Both the position numbers and the translations under genes were made by a program. The notes beneath the pieces are model-generated. The model had not been told where the DNA came from. It saw nothing but the letters and a program-made list of their open reading frames with translations, and made no database searches. A DNA stretch of 49,281 nucleotides. Origin: Gammaproteobacteria bacterium. GTDB taxonomy: Bacteria; Pseudomonadota; Gammaproteobacteria; Pseudomonadales; Azotimanducaceae. This document shows, piece by piece, positions 8,080 to 17,525 of this stretch. How positions within the stretch are numbered: position 1 is the first letter of the stretch; the number at the start of each line of letters is the position of its first letter. The stretch lies in contig JABGTE010000022.1 of the NCBI GenBank assembly GCA_018647445.1, forward strand, positions 1-49,281, read 5' to 3'.

Positions 8080-8700
8080 CTACTGCTTGACCTTTCGCCT
8101 CAGAATTCCAAGCGTCTTCACCATTCTTAACAGCTCAAATTTTCCCGAAGCCAAGGCCGCTTGATAGATTTCAAATGGCGGCCTGCCGCCGTCTTTGGGA
8201 TCTGGAAAGATATCATGAATCACCAAAAGCCCGCCCGGAACAACCCAAGGCGACCAAACCTCATAGTCGATTGTGGCGGCCTGGCTACTATGACCGCCAT
8301 CGATGAACACCAGGCCCAAGGGCATCTTCCAATCCCGACCCACAACTTTTGAGGCCGCAACGATAGGAATCACCGTATCCTCAAGCTGAGCTGCCAATAT
8401 ATTCGAACGAAACACCGCAAAAGAATCAAACAACCCGGCTTCCGCGTCGTAGAGTTCGGCGTCATGGTAAGCCTCACCCACCTGATGCTCTTCGGAGCCG
8501 CGATGGTGATCAATGGCGAACAGACTGTTCTGACTCTCCTGACACCCAGCGCCCAAATAGACAGTCGATTTGCCACAATAACTGCCGATTTCTAGGCACG
8601 GTCCCAATGCCGCAACCGAGCGCGCCGATTCATACAGGGCAAGCCCTTCATCGGCATCCATAAAGCCTTTGATCGCATCAATATCGACTGAAAGTTTCAT
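8080..8700 (-). CDS. class I SAM-dependent methyltransferase (Methyltransf_24-like)
   Basis: LEIGSYCGKSTVYLGAGCQESQNSLFAIDHHRGSEEHQ...LVFIDGGHSSQAATIDYEVWSPWVVPGGLLVIHDIFPDP. Confidence 0.8.
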   Translation of the reverse strand: MKLSVDIDAIKGFMDADEGLALYESARSVAALGPCLEIGSYCGKSTVYLGAGCQESQNSLFAIDHHRGSEEHQVGEAYHDAELYDAEAGLFDSFAVFRSNILAAQLEDTVIPIVAASKVVGRDWKMPLGLVFIDGGHSSQAATIDYEVWSPWVVPGGLLVIHDIFPDPKDGGRPPFEIYQAALASGKFELLRMVKTLGILRRKVKQ

Positions 8701-8704
8701 ACCA

Positions 8705-8884
8705 TCAAACCCAAAAGAAGATGCCGGTGTAGATGACGAACATCGAAGCCCCAGCGTAGATCAGCAGGTTCATCGCAGTAGACCACTTGTCTGGCCTTCG
8801 AATTGGAAGCCGGTCACCAACGCCCAACCAAATCAAACATCCCAGCAGACCGCCAAACACAATACTGATGATTAATAATCCCAT
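8705..8884 (-). CDS. 59-aa two-helix membrane protein
   Basis: Hand translation: MGLLIISIVFGGLLGCLIWLGVGDRLPIRRPDKWSTAMNLLIYAGASMFVIYTGIFFWV; sits 4 nt upstream of the methyltransferase start. Confidence 0.65.
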   Translation of the reverse strand: MGLLIISIVFGGLLGCLIWLGVGDRLPIRRPDKWSTAMNLLIYAGASMFVIYTGIFFWV

Positions 8885-8897
8885 GACACCGCTCCGG

Positions 8898-10094
8898 TTA
8901 TAGTCCGTTCATCAAAAGATAAGGCAAAGTGTCCCCCACCCGGACCCATTGATTTGGCGCCACAACCGCCAAGGCATTGGCCCAAGAAAGGCTCGACATC
9001 ACCCCAGAGCCCTGCGCTTTAAACGCAATTAACTGCACCGATGACCCATTCGGCACCGCGCGCACGCGAAGATACTCCTGACGTGCGCCGGCCTTGAACT
9101 CAAACGCCGCTTGGCCAGGCCAGGCAACCGACTCTGTCTCAAGCTGACCTTGCAGCCGCACAAGGTAGGGCCGCGCGAGCACCTCGAAGGTTACAAAAGT
9201 TGAAACCGGATTGCCGGGCAGTCCGAAAAAGGGTTTGTTCTGCACATGACCATAAGCCATTGGTTTACCTGGTTTTATCGCTAATTTCCAGACATCTAGG
9301 GCACCCAATTGGGTTACGGCTTCTTTAACAAAGTCTCGATCACCGACCGAGACGCCGCCCGAGCAGATGATGACATCCGCTTGCTCCGCGGCGCGCGCCA
9401 GCGCAACAAGCGTTGCATCCAGGTCATCGGAAACAATGCCCATATCCACTACGGCAATCCCCATCTGCGTCAACAGTGCAGCGAGCGCGTAGCGATTAGA
9501 GTTGTAGATCTGACCGGGTTTCAGAGCTTCCGGCGGCTGAACCAGTTCATCACCGGTGGATAAAATAGCAACTGTAAGCTTTCGATAGACCAGTGCGTTG
9601 TCCTTTCCAAGACTGGCCAAAAGACTTAGATCAGCTGGTCCCAATCGTTGCCCGCAAGCCAGCACTTGGGCGCCTTCCTGAATATCCTGCCCTTTTGGAC
9701 GAACATTCTCACCAGTTTTAACCGTCGCCTTTGGCACGAGATGCACTTCATCGAATTCAGCATCCTCTTGGATTAGGACCGCATCCGCCCCAATGGGCAT
9801 TTCGCCACCGGTAAAGATTCTCGCAGCGCTGCCGCCATTGAGTGGCTCTCCAGGACTTCCCGCTGGGATGATTTGATGAATCGATAACGGCTGCCCAACC
9901 ACGACATCGGTCGAGCGAACCGCGAAACCATCCATTGCGCTATTGTTCGCCGGCGGTACAGCCCGCGTTGCAATGATATCGTCCCCTAAGATTCTGCCAA
10001 GCGCTTGATCCAATGCAATGGTTTCACATGCGGTGACAGGCACTGCCTGCGACAACAACCGCTGGAGCGCGTTTTCTACTGACATTAACGTCAT
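8898..10094 (-). CDS. moeA: molybdopterin molybdenumtransferase MoeA
   Basis: PPANNSAMDGFAVRS, IFTGGEMPIGADAVLIQED, ILSTGDELV, SGGVSVGDRDFVKEA, FFGLPGNPVSTFVTFEV. Confidence 0.95.
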   Translation of the reverse strand: MTLMSVENALQRLLSQAVPVTACETIALDQALGRILGDDIIATRAVPPANNSAMDGFAVRSTDVVVGQPLSIHQIIPAGSPGEPLNGGSAARIFTGGEMPIGADAVLIQEDAEFDEVHLVPKATVKTGENVRPKGQDIQEGAQVLACGQRLGPADLSLLASLGKDNALVYRKLTVAILSTGDELVQPPEALKPGQIYNSNRYALAALLTQMGIAVVDMGIVSDDLDATLVALARAAEQADVIICSGGVSVGDRDFVKEAVTQLGALDVWKLAIKPGKPMAYGHVQNKPFFGLPGNPVSTFVTFEVLARPYLVRLQGQLETESVAWPGQAAFEFKAGARQEYLRVRAVPNGSSVQLIAFKAQGSGVMSSLSWANALAVVAPNQWVRVGDTLPYLLMNGL

Positions 10095-10111
10095 GCCAAC
10101 TTGCCTCTGTG

Positions 10112-10615
10112 TCAGTGATGGCCTCTAAGGATCAACTCTGCAAAATTGCAAGGTCGATGCGTGCTGTCTAACTGGGAAACCAAAATGCCGTCCCAAGCGG
10201 TTCTACACGCACCGGTTGAACCCGGCACGCAAAAGATCAAAGTATTGTTTGCAAGTCCGCCCAGGGCCCGAGACTGAACCGTTGAGGTGCCTATCTCGGC
10301 AAAAGACAACTGCCGAAACAGCTCACCAAAGCCATCAATCCGCGTATCGAGCAGGGGGCCGATGGCTTCAGGCGTCGAATCCCGACCCGTAAAACCGGTC
10401 CCGCCGGTCATAAGCACAACCTGAACCAATGGGTCTGCGATATGACTCGAAACTTTTGCGCGCAATAGATAACAATCATCAATCACAATGGCGCGATCAA
10501 CCAGCTCATGCCCCACGCTGCTCAACGCATCAGCAAGATAATCGCCGGAGGTATCGTTTTCTGCTGTGCGAGTATCTGACACTGTTACCAGCGCGATCTT
10601 TAACGCGTCACTCAT
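10112..10615 (-). CDS. moaB: molybdenum cofactor biosynthesis protein B
   Basis: [23 protein letters not shown]...[17 protein letters not shown]...[21 protein letters not shown] before ATG at 10615. Confidence 0.92.
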   Translation of the reverse strand: MSDALKIALVTVSDTRTAENDTSGDYLADALSSVGHELVDRAIVIDDCYLLRAKVSSHIADPLVQVVLMTGGTGFTGRDSTPEAIGPLLDTRIDGFGELFRQLSFAEIGTSTVQSRALGGLANNTLIFCVPGSTGACRTAWDGILVSQLDSTHRPCNFAELILRGHH

Positions 10616-10661
10616 TACAGGACTCCTGTTAAACCCCATTCACTAAAAAAGTATTAATCGA

Positions 10662-10793
10662 CTAGATCAAATCCGCCGCTAAAATCACCGACTTCGACTT
10701 CCGCAAATGGATCGAAAACGCACCAGTGACGGTGAGATACGCAACAACAAAGATAATCAGTGCAGTTATGCCTAAGGTGGCATTCACCACCAC
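10662..10793 (-). pseudogene. relic of NhaD-type Na+/H+ antiporter N-terminus
   Basis: Minus-strand reading VVVNATLGITALIIFVVAYLTVTGAFSIHLRKSKSVILAADLI*; resembles the N-terminal IFVLAY...HLRKSKPVxLAAG block of NhaD proteins, then stops. Confidence 0.5.
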
Positions 10794-10928
10794 AATACGC
10801 CCCTATTTGATGCAGTGGCAAACACATCATTCATTTAAGCCATCAGACATATGCCGTCAGACATAAGCCAAGTCCGAGGGCACACCATTTTTTCATTGTC
10901 GACATATCTCTTGTTGCGATTGCTGTTG

Positions 10929-11702
10929 CTACCGACCTTTCCAATTGGGGGCGCGTTTTTCCGAAAAGGCTCTAGGGCCTTCAATAAAATCCTCGCTTGC
11001 GTAAAGCGCAGCGATCTGATCATACCGACCTTTGATCGCGGCCTCGAGCGATTCCGCCGCCATGCCTTGCATCGCGGCTTCCTTACTGGCGCGAACCGAA
11101 ATCGGCGCGCATTCCAAAATTTGCGCGGCCCATTGCTTAGCAGCCGTTAGTGCTTGCCCTTGCGGCACCACCTCATTCACAAATCCCAGCTGCTGGCCTT
11201 CCACGGCAGGTACCCGGCGACCGGTTAAAAGCATACTCATCGCTTGTTTCATACCTATTTCACGCGGCAGTCGATGGATTCCCCCGGCTAATGCGGCCAA
11301 ACCTACTCTGGGCTCTGGTAAGGCGAAGATCGCGTTTTCGGCGGCAATAATCAAATCACAAGCCAATGCAATTTCAAATCCCCCACCCATGGCTAACCCA
11401 TTAACGGCAGCAATCACCGGTTTCGAATTATCAAACCGTGCGGTTAAACCCGCGAACCCAGATTTTGGCCCGCCCATTTTGCCGCCCGAGGCCTGATACT
11501 TTAAATCGTTACCGGCACTGAAGGCCCGATCACCCGCGCCGGTAATGATCGCAACCCATTGCTCTGGGTCCGACGCAAAATCATCAAAGGCTCCCGCGAG
11601 TTCGAAATTGCCCGGCGGATGCAGGGCATTCATGACATCGGGACGCTCGATCGTCACGATCGTTAATCGACCTTCTTTTTCAACCCGACAAAATTCTCCC
11701 AT
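10929..11702 (-). CDS. enoyl-CoA hydratase/isomerase family protein
   Basis: Crotonase motifs: VAIITGAGDRAFSAGNDLK, KPVIAAVNGLAMGGGFEIALACDLIIAAENAIFALPEPRVGL. Confidence 0.93.
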   Translation of the reverse strand: MGEFCRVEKEGRLTIVTIERPDVMNALHPPGNFELAGAFDDFASDPEQWVAIITGAGDRAFSAGNDLKYQASGGKMGGPKSGFAGLTARFDNSKPVIAAVNGLAMGGGFEIALACDLIIAAENAIFALPEPRVGLAALAGGIHRLPREIGMKQAMSMLLTGRRVPAVEGQQLGFVNEVVPQGQALTAAKQWAAQILECAPISVRASKEAAMQGMAAESLEAAIKGRYDQIAALYASEDFIEGPRAFSEKRAPNWKGR

Positions 11703-11801
11703 AACCCGTCTCCAAACTGTTCCAGTTTTAATGAAGTAGATTCAGGCGTGCCGACTTAGCTCTCCCACGCCCACTCGTTTCAAATCACCCTCGAATGATT
11801 A

Positions 11802-12950
11802 CTATCGCATTCGAGTATCGCAAGCCTTTCGCATTCGATCTAGCCCTGCTTCCAGTACGCGACGCGGGCAACCGAAGTTCAACCGAATATAGCCATCTCC
11901 CTTAAATTGCGAGCCAGCCGACAAACCTACCCCAGCTGACTCAAAAAAGCCTTGCGGATCGGTCAAGCCAAGCTCGGTCACGTTCAACCAGGCGAGGAAA
12001 GTCGCCTCGGTCAACCCCACGCTGACACCCGGCATTTCGGCGACATGCTGAACCAATAGATCGCGGTTAGCGGCTAGGTAAAGCAGCAGCGATTCATGCC
12101 AGGCATCGCACTCGGACCACGCCGCTTCTGTTGCGACATAACCCAATGTATTGACGTGCGCCATAATCCCAGCGCCGCCCGCCTTAAACTGCGCCATCAG
12201 CTCAGGATTTTGCGCGATCACCACTGCACAGCCAAGACCCGCTAAGTTAAACGTTTTCGAGGCGGCCTGCAGGGTAATCGTTTGATCTGCGGCAAGCTCA
12301 CTTATGGCGGCCATTGGGGTATGAACCCGTCCATCCAACAACAACTCACAATGAATTTCATCCGAACAGATCACAATATTGTGCGCCAAACAAATCTCTA
12401 GGATCTCCCTTAAAATCGCAGCCGGCATTACCCGCCCAACAGGATTCATGGGATGGCACAACAACAACAATTCAATCTCGGGCCGCGCGGCGGCCAAGGC
12501 TCGAAATTCAGCAACCGGAAAGTCCCAATGCGTCGCCTCAGTCATTTCAAGGGTGAACAATTGCCGCCCCATATATTCGGGGGCCTCTAAAAAAGGTTGA
12601 TATACAGGAACCGCGGTCACGACTGCCCCACCTGGACTGACCACGCCGCGGATAACCTGATTAATAGCTGGGACAACACCTGGCACAAGCTCAAGTGCGC
12701 TGGGTTCAACAGACCAACCATAGCGGTTGCATAGGCGGGCCTGAATGACCCCAATTAAGGAGTCAGGCAAAACGGTATATCCATAGATTGGGTGCTCGAG
12801 CCGCGCACGAAGCGCTTGCGTCACTTCATCCGGGGCCGCAAAATCCATATCGGCCACCCACATCGGGAGCACGTCTTGCTCTCGATATTTATCCCATTTG
12901 GAACTCCAAGTCCCTTGGCGATTAATGATCGTATCAAAATCAGGATTCAC
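11802..12950 (-). CDS. MalY/PatB-family PLP aminotransferase (cystathionine beta-lyase)
   Basis: DVLPMWVADMDFAAP...GYTVLPDSL...CHPMNPVGRV...ICSDEIHCELLLDG...QAASKTFNLAGL. Confidence 0.9.
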   Translation of the reverse strand: MNPDFDTIINRQGTWSSKWDKYREQDVLPMWVADMDFAAPDEVTQALRARLEHPIYGYTVLPDSLIGVIQARLCNRYGWSVEPSALELVPGVVPAINQVIRGVVSPGGAVVTAVPVYQPFLEAPEYMGRQLFTLEMTEATHWDFPVAEFRALAAARPEIELLLLCHPMNPVGRVMPAAILREILEICLAHNIVICSDEIHCELLLDGRVHTPMAAISELAADQTITLQAASKTFNLAGLGCAVVIAQNPELMAQFKAGGAGIMAHVNTLGYVATEAAWSECDAWHESLLLYLAANRDLLVQHVAEMPGVSVGLTEATFLAWLNVTELGLTDPQGFFESAGVGLSAGSQFKGDGYIRLNFGCPRRVLEAGLDRMRKACDTRMR

Positions 12951-13099
12951 GGTTTGGACCTCTTCTTAGCCACACCCTTGGACCCCAAAGTCTACAACAA
13001 ATCGGGAGTTAAGCGGGTCCCGACACGCTGTCGACATCATTCGAAACCGCTTATACTTAGGGCTTCGGTGCCAAAAAATGTTATCAGGAGCACAACATC

Positions 13100-13729
13100 A
13101 TGGGATTATTCTCAAAGGCCATTTCTCTACCCAGCGCCGCGACGGCCTTACCCGGACGCCGTGACCCCATGCCCGTGCAAAGCCAGCACTTTGTCAACGG
13201 CAATCCTCTCAGCGGCCCCTTTCCCGATGACTACAACCAGCTTTTGTTAGGCATGGGCTGTTTTTGGGGCGCTGAGCGAAAATTTTGGCAGCTGGACGGC
13301 GTTTACACCACAGCCGCGGGTTACGCCGGCGGGCACACCCCAAATCCAACCTACGAGGAAGTCTGCTCAGGCGGCACTGGCCATACCGAGGTGGTTTTAG
13401 TCGTTTGGGATCCGAGTCAACTGTCTTTAGAGTCGCTGCTCGCCACCTTTTGGGAGAGTCATGATCCAACCCAAGGCATGCGGCAAGGAAACGATCTTGG
13501 CACCCAATACCGATCCTGTCTCTACCTGCAAAGCCAAGCAGACCTTGATCAAGCGCAGCGAACCGCGACCGCCTTTCAGGCTAAGCTGAGCGCTGCGAAC
13601 TATCCAGAGATCACAACCGAACTTGCTTTTGGTCAACACTTTTATTACGCCGAACATTACCATCAGCAATATCTAGCGAAGGTGCCGAACGGCTATTGCG
13701 GCATCGGTGGAACGGGCGTGTGCTATTGA
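13100..13729 (+). CDS. msrA: peptide-methionine (S)-S-oxide reductase MsrA
   Basis: [53 protein letters not shown] aggag upstream. Confidence 0.95.
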   Translation: MGLFSKAISLPSAATALPGRRDPMPVQSQHFVNGNPLSGPFPDDYNQLLLGMGCFWGAERKFWQLDGVYTTAAGYAGGHTPNPTYEEVCSGGTGHTEVVLVVWDPSQLSLESLLATFWESHDPTQGMRQGNDLGTQYRSCLYLQSQADLDQAQRTATAFQAKLSAANYPEITTELAFGQHFYYAEHYHQQYLAKVPNGYCGIGGTGVCY

Positions 13730-13767
13730 GGCAGGCGTGTTTCGGACTGCAAAAACGTTCTTTCAGC

Positions 13768-13809
13768 AGCTGCTGATTAAAAGCTGCTGATTAAAAGCTC
13801 CTGATTACA
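13768..13809. repeat. 14-bp tandem repeat, 3 copies
   Basis: AGCTGCTGATTAAA / AGCTGCTGATTAAA / AGCTCCTGATTACA. Confidence 0.9.
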
Positions 13810-13843
13810 GCAGAAACTTTTAACCAGGCATGACTGATTGCCC

Positions 13844-14749
13844 TTATGACAGAAGTTTTTGGTAGGCCTGGTCATATCGCGCCAGCGTCTGCTCGATCAC
13901 CTCATTTGGCAGCGCCGGACCAGGGGCTTCTTTATCCCACAACCCTTGGGCAACCAAACCTTCCGTATAGTTCCTGACGAATTGCTTGTCATAACTATTT
14001 TGCTCTTCTCCCGGAAGCCAAGCATCGGCTGGCCAAAACCGTGAACTATCCGGAGTCAGTACCTCATCGATCAGCACCGGATCAGACGACCCAGGCTCGA
14101 GCCCGAATTCAAATTTAGTATCGGCGATCAAGATCCCACGCTCACCGGCATAGGCTCGACCCTCGTTATAGATAGCAATCGAGGTATCTCGAATCGACAT
14201 CATGAGGTCCTTCCCGGCTATATCACAACTCTCTTCAAAACTGATGTTTTCGTCATGTCCTGATTCCGCCTTGGTACTCGGCGTAAACACTGGCGCCTCG
14301 ATCCGATCGCTGTTGACCATCCCGGCCGGTAGCGCGATACCACAAACCTGCCCAGATCTAAGGTAATCTTTGTAACCACTGCCCGTTAGATACCCTCGAA
14401 CAATACACTCAACCGGCACCACCTGATTCTTACGGCAGATCATAATTCGGCCGTCCAATACCTGGTAGTCCTGCTCAGACAACCCACTAACATCCCGAAT
14501 ATTGGTGCTCACCAAATGGTGACGGTAGCGCCCAGAGAAATAGTCAAACCAAAACTTTGAAATCTTAGTCAGCATCGCGCCCTTTCCGGGGATTCCGTTT
14601 TCGAGGACCACGTCGAAAACACTCACTCGATCCGAAGCGATAATCAAAAGCCCTGCATCGCCATTCGGCAACGTGACGTCATAGAGGTCCCGAACCTTAC
14701 CGGTTCGCTTGTTGGGAAGGGGGAGGTTGGTTTCTAATAATGCCTGCAC
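13844..14749 (-). CDS. purC: phosphoribosylaminoimidazolesuccinocarboxamide synthase
   Basis: KRTGKVRDLYDV...LLIIASDRVSVFDV...VECIVRGYLTGSGYKDY...ILIADTKFEFG...LIDEVLTPDSSRFWP. Confidence 0.95.
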   Translation of the reverse strand: MQALLETNLPLPNKRTGKVRDLYDVTLPNGDAGLLIIASDRVSVFDVVLENGIPGKGAMLTKISKFWFDYFSGRYRHHLVSTNIRDVSGLSEQDYQVLDGRIMICRKNQVVPVECIVRGYLTGSGYKDYLRSGQVCGIALPAGMVNSDRIEAPVFTPSTKAESGHDENISFEESCDIAGKDLMMSIRDTSIAIYNEGRAYAGERGILIADTKFEFGLEPGSSDPVLIDEVLTPDSSRFWPADAWLPGEEQNSYDKQFVRNYTEGLVAQGLWDKEAPGPALPNEVIEQTLARYDQAYQKLLS

Positions 14750-14784
14750 AATTTCACCTTTTCGCTCAAGTTAATAATCTTTGT

Positions 14785-16014
14785 TTAGCTTTGTGACGAC
14801 AGCGCTTGATCGAAGTCTTCAAGCAAGTCTTCAATCTCTTCAATGCCCACAGAAAATCGGATCAGATTGTCCTTGATGTCCATTTCCGCGCGGCGATCGG
14901 GCCCAATTTCATAAAATATTGAATGGGCAACCGGTATTGCAAGGGTTCTGACATCACCCAAATGAGTGGCCTTGATCACTGTCTGCAACTGATTCAAGAA
15001 CCTAAAACAATCAATTTCTGGTTGCAACTCAATACTCAAAATAGCACCCGGTCGACCGAACAGATCAAGCGCTCGTTGGTGCTGCGGATGATCCGGCAAC
15101 CCTGGGTAATAAACCGCGTCGATTAAATCATGGCCTTGAAAAAACTTTGCGAGGGCGTAGGCATTATCGCAGGCTCGCGCCATACGAAGCGCGAGCGTGT
15201 CGGCCCCGGTCGACAATCGATGCGCCGAGTCTGCGGCAAGACTTGCGCCAAAGTCGCGCAGCCCTTTTTTCTTGATTTGGTTCAAGCCCCACATTGACGG
15301 CGTGCCAACTCGATAGTTTTCATGGATATTGGCAAACGTTGTCCAATCGAACTGACCCATTTCCGTCACACTGCCGCCAAGCGCATTGCCATGCCCACCT
15401 ATGTACTTGGTGAGCGAATTGATGACAAAGCAGGCGCCCACCGACTTCGGCTGGAATAGATAGGGCGTCGTGAGGGTATTATCAACAACGTAGATTAAGC
15501 CTTGCGCTTTGCAGACAGCGCCAATCCCTACCAGGTCTGAAACTTGCGTTCTTGGATTGGCAATGGTTTCAACAAAAACCAATTTGGTATTGGGCTGAAC
15601 CGCCGCGGAAACCGCATCAGCGCCCGTTGCGTCAACAAAGGTTATCTCGATGCCATGGGCGCCAAACGACTCGAATAAACTCGCGGTATTGCCAAACAGG
15701 AATTTTGAGGCGATAACATGATCACCCGCCCGTAAAAGTGCAAACAGGGTCGTGCCGATCGCCGCCATACCTGTGCCAAAGGCAATCGTCGCCAAGCCAT
15801 TCTCCATTTGGGTCACTTTTTGTTCAAGCGCTTCGACCGTCGGATTAATCTGCCGACCGTAGGTATAACCCTTTTGCTTACCCTGAAAAACGCGCGCCAA
15901 ATCATGCGCGTCTTCGTATCCGTAGGTTACACCGGGGTGAATCGGCTTCAGCAAGTTACCGTGTTCGACGCCATTACGGCGATCCGAATGCAAAAGCTGT
16001 GTGGTAAATCCCAT
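14785..16014 (-). CDS. Cys/Met metabolism PLP-dependent enzyme (cystathionine gamma-synthase family)
   Basis: MGFTTQLLHSDRRNGVEHGNLLKPIHPGVTYGYED...YGRQINPTVEALE...VDNTLTTPYLFQP...INSLTKYIGGHGNALGG; start 16014 with GGAGA SD, not the ORF-track start 16044. Confidence 0.9.
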   Translation of the reverse strand: MGFTTQLLHSDRRNGVEHGNLLKPIHPGVTYGYEDAHDLARVFQGKQKGYTYGRQINPTVEALEQKVTQMENGLATIAFGTGMAAIGTTLFALLRAGDHVIASKFLFGNTASLFESFGAHGIEITFVDATGADAVSAAVQPNTKLVFVETIANPRTQVSDLVGIGAVCKAQGLIYVVDNTLTTPYLFQPKSVGACFVINSLTKYIGGHGNALGGSVTEMGQFDWTTFANIHENYRVGTPSMWGLNQIKKKGLRDFGASLAADSAHRLSTGADTLALRMARACDNAYALAKFFQGHDLIDAVYYPGLPDHPQHQRALDLFGRPGAILSIELQPEIDCFRFLNQLQTVIKATHLGDVRTLAIPVAHSIFYEIGPDRRAEMDIKDNLIRFSVGIEEIEDLLEDFDQALSSQS

Positions 16015-16031
16015 AATGGGTCTCCAAAAAT

Positions 16032-16057
16032 AAAAAACCCGCAAGGTTCAGCGGGCC
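16032..16057 (-). terminator. riboswitch-associated intrinsic terminator
   Basis: Minus strand GGCCCGCTGAACCTTGCGGGTTTTTT: CCCGC/GCGGG stem plus T6, located between aptamer and SD. Confidence 0.8.
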
Positions 16058-16060
16058 GTG

Positions 16061-16113
16061 CCCCTTAGCGGTACTTGTTACGCGCCCGCAAGTTGGTTAC
16101 AAATCGGCGCCCC
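16061..16113 (-). ncRNA. SAM-II/SAM-V-like riboswitch aptamer
   Basis: Minus strand GGGGCGCCGATTTGTAACCAACTTGCGGGCGCGTAACAAGTACCGCTAAGGGG; aligns with SAM-II architecture (GCGCC/GGCGC P1, GAUUU loop, UUGC, GCUAA-GGG pseudoknot segment) upstream of a Met-pathway gene. Confidence 0.8.
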
Positions 16114-16217
16114 TTAATTTTATTACGCACTTCACGACTATTCAATGTCGCAAGACACCCACGCTGACTTCAGCTACTTGAGTGGGGCCTGCTACAATAA
16201 CCTTAACTCAACCGCAC

Positions 16218-17525
16218 ATGCCGCTCATGACTGAATCTTTAAATCCGCGTTTACTTCAATTTATTCAGAATTCCCCAACACCGTACCATGCAACCCAGCA
16301 GGTTATTGCACAACTTAACGTCGCGGGATTTCAGGCGCTTTCTGAAACTGATGCCTGGACCCTTCAAGCAGGCCAGTACTATGTTGTTCGTAACGATTCT
16401 TCGATCATAGCCTTCCGCTGGGACCCAAGCACCCTAACGGAGTCTGGACTCAAGATGGTCGGCGCCCATACCGATAGCCCCTGCCTTAAAGTGAAACCCA
16501 ACCCAGTAACGCTTGAACAAGACTATCAGCAGCTCGGCGTGGAGGTGTACGGCGGCGTTCTGATGAACCCTTGGTTCGACCGAGACCTTAGCCTCGCCGG
16601 CAAGGTCACTTACCGCTTAAAAAATGGCCAACTGCGAAATGGCTTGATCAATTTTGAGCAGGCTATTGCCGTGATTCCAAGCCTCGCCATTCATCTTGAT
16701 CGAGAAGCCAACTCACAGCGCAGTATCAACGCGCAAACAGATTTACCCCCGATCATTTCTCAAACGACTGAGCCATTCGATATCCTGTTAAAAAACGAAG
16801 TACTCAGAACCTATCCAGAAAGCCAAATTGACGAAATCCTCGCGTGGGATATGTGTTTTTATGACGTCAACCCGCCCGCTTTGATTGGCCTTGACGACGC
16901 GTTTATTGCAAGCGCCCGTTTAGACAACCTATTGTCGTGCTTTATCGCCATAGAGGCCTTGATTCAAAACGATGCAGCAACGAACACCTTAGTTGTACTC
17001 AACGATCATGAGGAGGTCGGCAGCAGCTCAATTGCGGGCGCTGATGGCTCCTTTTTAGTCGACGTACTAAGCCGTTTGACAGCAAATCCCGAGGAAAAGA
17101 CCCGCATAATGGCCAGGTCCTTGTTAATTTCGACAGATAATGCCCATGGCGTGCATCCTAATTTTTCGGGCAAACATGATCCACGCCACAGCCCGAAGCT
17201 AAACAAAGGGCCCGTGGTCAAGGTAAACGCCAATCAGCGCTACGCGACCAATAGCGACACCCACGGTTATTTTAGGGCTCTGTGCGAAGCGAAGGACATC
17301 CCACATCAGGTTTTCGTCACACGATCCGATATGGGGTGCGGCAGCACCATCGGACCGATCACCGCGAGCAAGCTCGGGGTAAAAACCCTCGATATTGGCG
17401 TGCCGACTTTTGGGATGCACTCCATTCGAGAATTAGCTGGAGCAAAAGATCCTGAGTATCTGCTGCAGGCGCTTACCGCTTTTTTCAACCAAGCACAGTG
17501 CGTGCAAATCACCCCTGAGCATTAA
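16218..17525 (+). CDS. apeB: M18 family aminopeptidase
   Basis: MVGAHTDSPCLKVKPNP, GVEVYGGVLMNPWFDRDLSLAG, LNDHEEVGSSSIAGADGSFL, DNAHGVHPNF; exact start uncertain. Confidence 0.92.
   Translation: MPLMTESLNPRLLQFIQNSPTPYHATQQVIAQLNVAGFQALSETDAWTLQAGQYYVVRNDSSIIAFRWDPSTLTESGLKMVGAHTDSPCLKVKPNPVTLEQDYQQLGVEVYGGVLMNPWFDRDLSLAGKVTYRLKNGQLRNGLINFEQAIAVIPSLAIHLDREANSQRSINAQTDLPPIISQTTEPFDILLKNEVLRTYPESQIDEILAWDMCFYDVNPPALIGLDDAFIASARLDNLLSCFIAIEALIQNDAATNTLVVLNDHEEVGSSSIAGADGSFLVDVLSRLTANPEEKTRIMARSLLISTDNAHGVHPNFSGKHDPRHSPKLNKGPVVKVNANQRYATNSDTHGYFRALCEAKDIPHQVFVTRSDMGCGSTIGPITASKLGVKTLDIGVPTFGMHSIRELAGAKDPEYLLQALTAFFNQAQCVQITPEH

Noticed and set aside
16015-16044. Extended N-terminus MRVFYFWRPI of the PLP enzyme
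   Set aside because: Would place the start in the riboswitch terminator; ATG at 16014 has the proper SD GGAGA
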